Below are positions 1-6,275 of a stretch of DNA of 7,042 bases, one piece after another. Numbering within the stretch: position 1 is the stretch's first letter; every line of letters begins with the position of its first letter. The notes under the pieces are model-generated. The model worked only from the letters and a program-made list of their open reading frames with translations, was not told where the DNA came from and made no database searches. The stretch covers positions 1 to 7,042 of the forward strand of contig JAICEV010000182.1 in assembly GCA_025923975.1 (NCBI GenBank). The letters are read 5' to 3'. Made by a program: the position numbers and the translations under genes. The DNA comes from Propionibacteriaceae bacterium (GTDB taxonomy: Bacteria > Actinomycetota > Actinomycetes > Propionibacteriales > Propionibacteriaceae).

Positions 1-339
1 ACTCTGGATGCGATGGATCACGAGCTCGTCACTGACAGCCTGGTGTATCGCTACGATCCCGAGGCCTCCCCTGATGGGCTGCGCGGCTCGGAGGGGACTT
101 TCTCCTTGTGCACCTTCATGTATGTGGACTCGCTCGCCCGAGCAGGCCAGCTCGACAAGGCACGCAACACGTTCGAGAAGATGCTGACCTATGCCAACCA
201 CGTCGGGCTTTTCTCCGAGGAAATTGCGCTTACCGGCGAACAGATCGGCAACTTCCCTCAGGCCTTTACTCACCTGGCCCTGATCGATGCCGCCATCACG
301 CTTGACAGTCGTCTTGATCGCGGCCGATCGCCGATTTGA
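1..339 (+). CDS. GH15 glycoside hydrolase (trehalase/glucoamylase-like), C-terminal part
   Basis: This is the 3' end of a gene that starts left of the window. The frame is open from base 1 and ends at TGA 337-339, giving the last 112 residues. The sequence matches the C-terminal end of the (alpha/alpha)6-barrel in actinobacterial GH15 enzymes of the mycobacterial trehalase (Rv2402-like) type. Visible landmarks, numbered from the window edge, are DSLVYRY (12-18), EGTF (31-34), FEKMLTYANH (58-67), FSEE (71-74), TGEQ (78-81) and FPQAFTHLALI (85-95). By family knowledge the FSEE segment should hold the general-base glutamate; the acid glutamate would be outside the window. Members hydrolyse alpha-glucosidic bonds, such as alpha,alpha-trehalose or starch-type glucans, by inversion. 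No signal peptide can be judged here. The gene converges on the kinase operon with a 47-bp gap. The family is clear, but trehalase cannot be separated from glucoamylase on this fragment. Confidence 0.9.
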   Translation, partial: TLDAMDHELVTDSLVYRYDPEASPDGLRGSEGTFSLCTFMYVDSLARAGQLDKARNTFEKMLTYANHVGLFSEEIALTGEQIGNFPQAFTHLALIDAAITLDSRLDRGRSPI

Positions 340-343
340 TCGG
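324..343. other. Weak inverted repeat at the convergent gene ends
   Basis: CCGATC (324-329) and GATCGG (338-343) form a perfect 6-bp stem with an 8-nt loop that spans the GH15 stop codon. A competing 5-bp stem, GATCG (316-320) with CGATC (325-329), overlaps it. Neither strand has a T-run after the hairpin, so it is not a convincing intrinsic terminator. The spacer 340-386 otherwise holds only an 8-bp palindrome, GGCTAGCC (365-372). Nothing else recognisable lies between the two convergent genes. Confidence 0.3.
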
Positions 344-386
344 GGAATGACGGCTATCACATGGGGCTAGCCGCGACGACAGCTCA

Positions 387-1841
387 CTAGCGCAGCGCGC
401 CCAGCGCATCGACCGCATGACGGAGAACGATCATGCGAGGCTCAACTCGCAGCAGCCGGACCTTCGTCCAGGCGTGCAGCATGGCGGTCACCAAGTCGAT
501 GGTCTCCCACAACTGCACGCGCTCCATCGAGACCGGCGAGTGCTGTCGGTAGGCATCCGTGAAGTGTTCGCACAGGTCGTCCATCAGCGCCAGGTGTTCG
601 GCAAGGTCCGGCTCATGGGCCTTTCCGGCTGTGGCCAGAACGGTGATGCCGATGTCGCGTAGCTTGGCCCGGAAGCGGCCGAGGTCGAGTGCAGGCTCAG
701 CCATTGCCGCACCGTCGAAGTCGATGAAACCTACGCCGCCGCCAGACAGCAGGACTTGGGCGGGCCGGAAATCATGGTGAGCGGGGACGACATCCTCGGC
801 CGGAAACTGCTCGGCCAGGCCGGTCAACCGGGAAAGCAGCGGACGTGCCGCACCTGCAAGCTCTGGCAAGGTGATCGCTAAGCGATCGATCACGTCCTGT
901 ACCTCGGCAAGTTCTGCGGCAAAGGTTGCAGTGCTGCCATACGTCGCGCCGGAGTGGTGGAGCGCGGCGAGAGCTCGTGCTGTCTTGGCCAGCGCGGCCC
1001 GCAGCAGATCAAGGGCAGGGCGGCGGCCGTCGGCGATGGCATCTCTGGCCAGCACCTTGAGTGTACGGTCTTCGGCGAGCGGGCCTTGAACCAGAATCCG
1101 CTCCTCGGCGAAGTAGGCCAGCGGTTCAGCAAGAGACACAACTCCCTCGTGGGCGACCGGCTGCACCCACAGGGCGGTCATGGCCTCCCACGCGGTGCGT
1201 CCCTTGTCGCCCTGGTGCGTCTTCATCACCACGAGCGGGGGCGGCTGTCGGCTCGTCGCCGAGTCGTCGTACGTCAGTCGGACAACAACCGTGCACCGGC
1301 TACCCGGCTTGTATCGCACGACATCGGGTCGGCAGTCGACGATCGACACCGCCCCATAGCCGGCATCACGCAATACATCGGTAAGCACGCGGGCCGCGGT
1401 GTCTGGATCGACGAGCGCCGGAAGGGCCGGAAGGGCGTTGTCGGCCGTCTCGCGATGCAACTGGAGTCGCAGGTCCGGCAGCCAGCACGTCCAGTCATCC
1501 ACCCCCAAGTCGCCGGATGCTGCCGCTAGGTCCACGTCGTCCGGGACGTCTGCCGAGGGCGCATACAGATTGCCGACCAGCACGATGTCGCGCGGCTCAT
1601 CATTGAGCGGACCGGCGGTCACTTGATACCGCGCCAGCCACTGATCCGCCTTGGCGCGCAAGCGCTGCGGAACGCAGGCCAGGAGCTGCAATTCATCGGC
1701 CGCCAGAGCTGGGACATGGCGTCGCAGCGATCCGGCCACAACCTCTGGCTGCATCGCTGAGGCTAGCCATTCAGGAAGTCTGGCGAAGGCATCGAGGGAC
1801 GCCTGGAGCTCGATCGTTTCCGATCCAACGGTGGCGGTCAT
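387..1841 (-). CDS. APH-fold phosphotransferase, distal kinase of the operon (K1)
   Basis: This 484-residue protein is a predicted cytoplasmic ATP-dependent small-molecule kinase of the aminoglycoside phosphotransferase/maltokinase superfamily. The probable N-lobe lysine is K207 (VVMK). The catalytic loop is H355-x-D357-xxxx-Q362 (HHDFRPAQ), and the metal-binding aspartate is D374 in IDFD. EPALDLGRF (382-390) follows, as is typical of the family. The N-lobe strand RYKPGSRC (176-183) resembles the equivalent strand in the two paralogues. A cap region precedes it, with a degenerate form of their shared motif (LPALPALVD, 137-145). K1 is longer than its paralogues, with extra N-terminal sequence and about 17 extra residues just before the lysine. 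The ATG at 1841 overlaps the K2 stop as ATGA, and GAGGAG lies 6 nt upstream, so the start is secure. The stop is TAG. It is the last gene of the operon. The substrate is unknown; sugar, aminosugar or aminoglycoside-like are possible. An antibiotic-resistance call is not justified. Confidence 0.85.
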   Translation of the reverse strand: MTATVGSETIELQASLDAFARLPEWLASAMQPEVVAGSLRRHVPALAADELQLLACVPQRLRAKADQWLARYQVTAGPLNDEPRDIVLVGNLYAPSADVPDDVDLAAASGDLGVDDWTCWLPDLRLQLHRETADNALPALPALVDPDTAARVLTDVLRDAGYGAVSIVDCRPDVVRYKPGSRCTVVVRLTYDDSATSRQPPPLVVMKTHQGDKGRTAWEAMTALWVQPVAHEGVVSLAEPLAYFAEERILVQGPLAEDRTLKVLARDAIADGRRPALDLLRAALAKTARALAALHHSGATYGSTATFAAELAEVQDVIDRLAITLPELAGAARPLLSRLTGLAEQFPAEDVVPAHHDFRPAQVLLSGGGVGFIDFDGAAMAEPALDLGRFRAKLRDIGITVLATAGKAHEPDLAEHLALMDDLCEHFTDAYRQHSPVSMERVQLWETIDLVTAMLHAWTKVRLLRVEPRMIVLRHAVDALGALR

Positions 1842-3091
1842 GTCGGTCTCCTCAACCTAGGGGCAGCAGAAGTCGCTTGGTCGGCTTCCACGGGCAGGAG
1901 GGTCAGGGCTGCTGCCAACCGGTCCTCCTTGAGCTGGCGGCAGGATCGGGCTGCGCTGCGGGCCAGGCTCAGAGCGCGATAAGCCGCCACCCGCCGCGGT
2001 AACGTGTGGTCAGGCTGGCCCGGTGGGCGAGCCTCGAGATAGGCCTCCACTAAGGAGGCGGTCAGCTCAGACACCTGAACTGATGCATACGACATTCCGA
2101 TCTGACGCGATGCGCGTAGCGCAAACGCGGCGATGAACCGTCCCAGATCGCGAGCGGGGTCTGCAACGCACATGTCATCGAGGTCGACCACTCCGACGAC
2201 TGTGCCGTCCCAGAGCAGCTGCGATGGTGTGTAGTCACCGTGAGTCAGCACGCCGGCCGGGGCGTCACTGGCGTCGGCATCCGCCTCTGAGATGCCCCCC
2301 CGAATGAGATCGGCAACATCAGAGCGAAACCGGCCGATCACCGCAAGCGCCCGATCGAGATCGGCTAGGTCATCGGAAAGCGTGCGGGTAGGCGCCCCGG
2401 CCACGTGCTGTCCATGCAGGTGCGCGAGGGCGTGTCCGGCCGCACCCACGCCGGCCGGCTGAGTCAGGTGGATGCCCGGAACTGCATCCATCAGGAGCAA
2501 TCGCAGGTTTGGATCGTAGGCGAGCACGGTGGGGAAGCGTACGGACCCGGATAGATTCTGAAGTCTGCTTTGGACCGCTGCAACCGAGCTGCCGGTGGCG
2601 TCGTCGCCGTAGACCTTGGCGAACAGCCGGCTGCCGTCTACGTCGTAACGCAGAACGCAGGCTCCCCGCCGAGGATGGTGCACAACGGTGACCTGAGCGT
2701 TCCGGGGGTCGAGTCCAACCGCGGCCAACGTCTGGCGCACGGTTGCTCGATCCAGAGCTTGAGGAAGTGTCGACAGGGCGGGGTCGTGCGGGAACAGGCG
2801 AAGGGCCAATCCGCTGCTGGAAACCTGACCCAGCACGACCTGCTCGCTGTCGATGCCGGTCGCCGGCGACCTTAGTCGGACCCGATACCGCAAGCTGCAG
2901 GTGTCCTCGCCCACCCAGATCGTGCCCACACTCAGGCCGACGATCACCGTGTCAGCCCCGCCGCCGAGCAGCTCACGCTCGATGACGGCGGCTACGGTGT
3001 CGACGTCCAACGCCGCCTCGAGCCCTGGCAGGCGTACCCGCAGGTGCTCCGGAACGGCGATGGATCGTCTCCGATCGGCCTGTACGGTCAT
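1838..3091 (-). CDS. APH-fold phosphotransferase, middle kinase (K2)
   Basis: This is a predicted soluble ATP-dependent small-molecule kinase. The frame opens at GTG 3097 (419 residues), but the in-frame ATG at 3091 makes a 4-bp ATGA overlap with the ABC transporter stop, like the other junctions. I prefer that start, which gives 417 residues. Numbering from GTG 3097: the cap ends in FPHDPALSTLPQALD (102-116), the N-lobe strand is RRGACVLRY (143-151), the lysine is K161 in FAKVY, the catalytic loop is H286-G-D288-xxxx-Q293 (HGDYTPSQ), and the metal-binding aspartate is D305 in VVDLDD. ADPARDLGRF (312-321) follows. Position 293 is Gln where classic APH enzymes have Asn; I recall the same change in maltokinases. 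A run of seven G on the coding strand (2295-2301) lies in the frame, which stays intact. No clear Shine-Dalgarno precedes either start, which suggests translation coupled to the ABC gene. The substrate is unknown. Confidence 0.85.
   Translation of the reverse strand: MTVQADRRRSIAVPEHLRVRLPGLEAALDVDTVAAVIERELLGGGADTVIVGLSVGTIWVGEDTCSLRYRVRLRSPATGIDSEQVVLGQVSSSGLALRLFPHDPALSTLPQALDRATVRQTLAAVGLDPRNAQVTVVHHPRRGACVLRYDVDGSRLFAKVYGDDATGSSVAAVQSRLQNLSGSVRFPTVLAYDPNLRLLLMDAVPGIHLTQPAGVGAAGHALAHLHGQHVAGAPTRTLSDDLADLDRALAVIGRFRSDVADLIRGGISEADADASDAPAGVLTHGDYTPSQLLWDGTVVGVVDLDDMCVADPARDLGRFIAAFALRASRQIGMSYASVQVSELTASLVEAYLEARPPGQPDHTLPRRVAAYRALSLARSAARSCRQLKEDRLAAALTLLPVEADQATSAAPRLRRPT
1848..1853 (-). 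promoter_or_regulatory. Shine-Dalgarno GAGGAG for K1, inside the end of K2
   Basis: Read on the minus strand, GAGGAG is followed by a 6-nt spacer (ACCGAC) and ATG at 1841. It lies inside the last codons of the upstream kinase. With the ATGA overlap at 1838-1841, it supports both independent ribosome loading and coupled re-initiation. It is the strongest ribosome binding site in the operon. Confidence 0.75.
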
Positions 3092-5046
3092 TTCCACGTC
3101 GGGATTGACCCATTGGGATCTCCGACCTGCCCGCCGTACAGCTCGGCGTAGTACCGACCGGTCAAGATGAGGTCGTCATGTCGGCCAGACTCGACGATGC
3201 GGCCGGACGAGACGACCAGGATGCGGTCGGCACACCGGATCAGGCTGGCGTCGTGCGACATGATGATCGTCGACCTGCCGCGCATGAGTTCGCGCAACGC
3301 ACTCACAACGAGACGGGCCGAATCCGAGTCGAGCCCGGTTGTCGGCTCGTCCAAGATCAAAATGGGCGTCTCCCGGATGAACGCTCGTGCGATGGCCAGC
3401 CGCTGGCGCTGCCCACCGGACAACGTGGCGCCTCGTTCGCCGAGCTCGGTGTCGTATCCCATGGGCAACGCGCTGATGAAGTCGTGGGCGTTGGCCAGCC
3501 GGGCGGCCCGCTCGATGCGCTCCGGTGTCGCGTCGTCGATGCCGTAGCCGATGTTCTCCGCGACGGTGCCGCTCAACAGCAAGGTCTCCTGCAGCACCAG
3601 ACTCACCTGGCTGCGCAGCGAGCCGAGGGTCAGCCGGCGGACGTCGACACCATCAACGAGGACGGCTCCCTCGTCGGGGTCGTACAGCCTGGGTACCAGT
3701 TGAGCGATTGTGCTCTTGCCGGCGCCGCTGTGGCCGACTAGGGCAACCACCTCGGCGGGGGCCACCTCGAAGCTGATGTTCTGCAGCACCGGTGGACGGC
3801 TTTCGGCTCGGGAGCCGTCCTCGTGCTCGGCCGGGTAGGTGAAGCTGACCGAATCGAAGCTCACCTTGCCCGTCAGCCGATCGGAGTCCACAGCATCGGG
3901 CAGATCGTGTACGCCGGGCTCGCGATCGAGGAGGTCTTCGATCCGTTCCATACTGGCGAAGACCTTACCGATCTTGTACCACTCACTGACGATCTTGCGC
4001 GCCGGCTTGAACATGTTCTGGAGCAGCAGGACGAACAGCACCAGCGTCCCGATCGTGATGGCGTCACGATCCACCAGCCACACGCCGAGCCAGATGACGC
4101 CAGCGATGGCTGCCGCTTCGACGATGGCAATCACGAAGCTGAATTGCGCCTGGATGTTCGCCGCCCACAGCGACGCCGTCATGCTCTTTCCAGTTTGATC
4201 TGAGAAGCGTTCCAGGTCGACGTTGCCCCGACCGTAGCTTTGCACCAACCGGATTGACGACAACATCTCCTGCGTTGTGGAGGCCAGCTCCCCCTCGCGC
4301 GTCCGTTGCGTCTTCGAAGCCGTCTTGATCCGGCGCGAGAAAAAGTTGGAGATGACGGCCAAGAGTGGGATGACAACAAGGGCTACCAGCGCAACGAGCC
4401 ATGACTGGTAGAGAAGAAAAGCAAAGCTCCCGAACAACACGAGGAAGCTCCCGACGATGTTGCTCGCCGATTTAACGACGAAGTCCTCGACGACGAGTAC
4501 GTCGCCGGTCACCCGGGTGAGGACGTCGCCGGTGCGCTTCTGGTCGTGGTACGCCAGCGACAGGCGCTGCAGGTGCGAGTACATCGCGACTCGCATGTGA
4601 TAGCCGAGCGACCGGCCGCCGCGGGCCATGCAGACCTCGGTCAGTGAGTCGGCGGCGCTGTTTATGGCGGCGATCCCGATGATGGCGATCGTCAACAGGA
4701 TGAGGGTTTCTGTCCGTTCGGAGGCGAACAAGGACGGCCAGCCGATATCGCGCAGGCTCGGTCGAGCGCCTTGTAGGAAGTCGATGACGTAGGCGATCGG
4801 GTAGGGCTCGATGACCGCAGTCGCGGCTTCGATGATCAGCAGGATGAGAGCTGCGACGTAGACCTTCCGGCTGCCCATGAATCGACCGAACAGTCGCAGC
4901 ATGCGGCGGAAGTCGCCGTCTTTGTGCTGCGATGAGGTTGCCGAGTCCGCGGGAAGCTCCCAGGACCAAGTGCCGGATGCCGTTGGGGCCTCTGAACGGG
5001 TGGCCCACTCGCTGGCGTGCGAGGAGCGTGTCCAGCTCATCGTCAT
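3088..5046 (-). CDS. Type IV ABC exporter, fused membrane and ATPase domains (MsbA-like half-transporter)
   Basis: At 652 residues this is the usual TMD-NBD half-transporter plus a leader; it would act as a dimer in the cytoplasmic membrane. Six hydrophobic segments lie near 61-80, 113-133, 192-212, 213-235, 303-325 and 329-346. The ATPase domain is complete: A-loop Y404, Walker A GHSGAGKST (438-446), Q-loop Q486, signature LSGGQ (542-546), Walker B LILDE (563-567) and H-loop H598. All catalytic residues are present, so it should be active. There is no C39 peptidase domain, so leader-peptide processing is not expected. Residues 1-45 form an unusual hydrophilic, Ser/Thr/Trp-rich extension. The start at ATG 5046 is supported by its ATGA overlap with K3 and by GGGAG 7 nt upstream; the next Met deep in the frame (residue 49) lacks a good ribosome site. 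By family, cargo may be a lipid, glycolipid, peptide or drug-like molecule. Its place between kinases and behind a glycosyltransferase suggests export of their product. Confidence 0.93.
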   Translation of the reverse strand: MTMSWTRSSHASEWATRSEAPTASGTWSWELPADSATSSQHKDGDFRRMLRLFGRFMGSRKVYVAALILLIIEAATAVIEPYPIAYVIDFLQGARPSLRDIGWPSLFASERTETLILLTIAIIGIAAINSAADSLTEVCMARGGRSLGYHMRVAMYSHLQRLSLAYHDQKRTGDVLTRVTGDVLVVEDFVVKSASNIVGSFLVLFGSFAFLLYQSWLVALVALVVIPLLAVISNFFSRRIKTASKTQRTREGELASTTQEMLSSIRLVQSYGRGNVDLERFSDQTGKSMTASLWAANIQAQFSFVIAIVEAAAIAGVIWLGVWLVDRDAITIGTLVLFVLLLQNMFKPARKIVSEWYKIGKVFASMERIEDLLDREPGVHDLPDAVDSDRLTGKVSFDSVSFTYPAEHEDGSRAESRPPVLQNISFEVAPAEVVALVGHSGAGKSTIAQLVPRLYDPDEGAVLVDGVDVRRLTLGSLRSQVSLVLQETLLLSGTVAENIGYGIDDATPERIERAARLANAHDFISALPMGYDTELGERGATLSGGQRQRLAIARAFIRETPILILDEPTTGLDSDSARLVVSALRELMRGRSTIIMSHDASLIRCADRILVVSSGRIVESGRHDDLILTGRYYAELYGGQVGDPNGSIPTWK

Positions 5047-6275
5047 CGGGCGGCTCCCACAAGCGCGTCGAGATATTGCTGCCCCTCACCGGCCAGGGCT
5101 TGGGGGAGCGGTGACCGCGGGGCTCGCGCGAAGGCCCGCAACGCCTTGCGTTCTAGGGCAATCGCGGTATGCCAGCAGATCATGGACTGCGTTACGGCGA
5201 CGGCCCGCCGCTCCATATAGGTCTGGACAAAGGCTAATTCCAGCGCGGCAAGCTGAGCAAGACGAGCTGCGCCGGCCTTCTGGTGCCGAACGCTGAGACG
5301 ATGGCGAACGGCGAGCTGGTGCAGCGAGGCGACGAACGTCCCGGCGTCTCCAACTTGGTCGCTAATGCCGCAATGATCGAGATCCAACAGCGCGATCCGG
5401 CCGTCGGGTTGCAAAAGGAGCTGACTGGGTTTGCAGTCCCCGTGGACGATGCCGACCGGTCCGTCGCTGATCTCCGGCTCGAGCTCGAGCAGGCGCCAGG
5501 CCAAGCTGCCAAGGGCTTCCCCGGTCACCGGATCGACTGATGCAATCCGCTCGGCGCGTAAGGCGAAGCGGCGAAGCTCCTTGCCCACCGAGCGCTCTCG
5601 GGTCGACGCCAGGGGCCCGTCGTGCAACTCGGCCAACGCCATCGCGGCCCGGCGAGCTCCAGCCATGGCGGCTTGCGAACCGCGGTGCAGCCCAATCAGG
5701 TCGGACAACGCCTGCCCCGTCATCGCCTGCTGGACGACCATGGCCCATTCCGGGACGAACGCGACCGTGGGCGCCAATGTCAGCTTGCGGCCCATCGGCG
5801 GGGCGCCGGTGGACTCTCGAGCGACCGCGTCCGCCTTGGTGACGTCGTGATACACCTTGGCGACCAGAGGCGACGCCATCCGGACCGAGGTGATCCGCAC
5901 CGTTGCGCGCTTTGCAGGCCGATAGCGCAGTAGCTCGATGCTCGGGCGGCGTCCAGCCCCGAGCATCGATCCGAGCTGACCAGCGTCCAACACTGTCGGC
6001 AGTGAGGGCAGATCGGCGTCGTTCGGAAACACCGACACCTGGAGCCCGGGAGCCACGTGTCGCGGCATTTGGTGCACTGGCGGGTCGTCGCCGATCACCA
6101 GATCCCCGCGCACCAGCCGATCGCCGAGCCGGTACAGCACGATCCCCTTGCCACCAGGCTCGTACTTTGCGTCCAGCACGAAGCACGCAGCCTCGGGTCC
6201 CCCGAGGACACGGTCCAGGCGAGTGCCCATAGGTCCGGGCCGGAGGGCGTCGGTCATCCGCTCGAGCTCTGTCAC
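5043..6275 (-). CDS. APH-fold phosphotransferase, first kinase of the visible operon (K3)
   Basis: This 410-residue protein is a predicted cytoplasmic small-molecule kinase, paralogous to K1 and K2. The cap (about 1-97) ends in FPNDADLPSLPTVLD (83-97). The N-lobe strand is LRYRPAKRATVR (116-127), the lysine is K140 in VAKVY, the catalytic loop is H278-G-D280-xxxx-Q285 (HGDCKPSQ), and the metal-binding aspartate is D298 in LLDLD. The C-terminal half is helical, as in APH enzymes that bind substrate there. The start is GTG 6275, overlapping the glycosyltransferase stop as GTGA, with GGTGGA 6 nt upstream; ATG at codon 7 is the only nearby alternative. The stop is the TGA within the ATGA shared with the ABC exporter. 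Its pairing with a glycosyltransferase fits a sugar or glycoside substrate, but no residue visible here identifies one. Maltokinase or glucosamine-kinase-like activity is the nearest described possibility. Confidence 0.86.
   Translation of the reverse strand: MTELERMTDALRPGPMGTRLDRVLGGPEAACFVLDAKYEPGGKGIVLYRLGDRLVRGDLVIGDDPPVHQMPRHVAPGLQVSVFPNDADLPSLPTVLDAGQLGSMLGAGRRPSIELLRYRPAKRATVRITSVRMASPLVAKVYHDVTKADAVARESTGAPPMGRKLTLAPTVAFVPEWAMVVQQAMTGQALSDLIGLHRGSQAAMAGARRAAMALAELHDGPLASTRERSVGKELRRFALRAERIASVDPVTGEALGSLAWRLLELEPEISDGPVGIVHGDCKPSQLLLQPDGRIALLDLDHCGISDQVGDAGTFVASLHQLAVRHRLSVRHQKAGAARLAQLAALELAFVQTYMERRAVAVTQSMICWHTAIALERKALRAFARAPRSPLPQALAGEGQQYLDALVGAAR
5054..5058 (-). promoter_or_regulatory. 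Shine-Dalgarno GGGAG for the ABC exporter
   Basis: On the minus strand, GGGAG sits 7 nt before ATG 5046, inside the 3' end of K3. It supports this start over the downstream Met codons and so keeps the 45-residue N-terminal extension in the protein. Confidence 0.65.

Noticed and set aside
324..386. Bidirectional intrinsic terminator in the convergent spacer
   Set aside because: Stems are only 5-6 bp and neither side has a T-run; it is kept only as a weak inverted repeat.
1417..1434. 9-bp tandem duplication GCCGGAAGG x2 in K1
   Set aside because: It encodes the Leu-Pro-Ala repeat of the cap motif tail, where the paralogues have the same spacing, so it is probably not a recent expansion.
954..1529. 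A 191-codon open frame on the plus strand opposite K1
   Set aside because: It is a high-GC antisense shadow of a kinase with clear motifs. Its translation is Arg/Gly/His-rich without recognisable domain features, and no convincing ribosome site was noted.
2295..2301. C7 run (G7 on the coding strand) in K2 as a programmed frameshift site
   Set aside because: The K2 frame is intact across it and both flanks belong to one kinase. There is no second-frame product or stimulatory structure evident.
387..6275. Class V lanthipeptide or other RiPP cluster, since such clusters can pair APH-like kinases with ABC exporters
   Set aside because: No precursor peptide, LanC, HopA1-like or peptidase domain is visible, and there is no intergenic space for a small peptide gene. 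It could be revisited if the right flank has one.
387..6275. Aminoglycoside-resistance operon
   Set aside because: The cap motif, the Gln-type catalytic loop and the glycosyltransferase/exporter context fit a biosynthetic or sugar-kinase role better than resistance.
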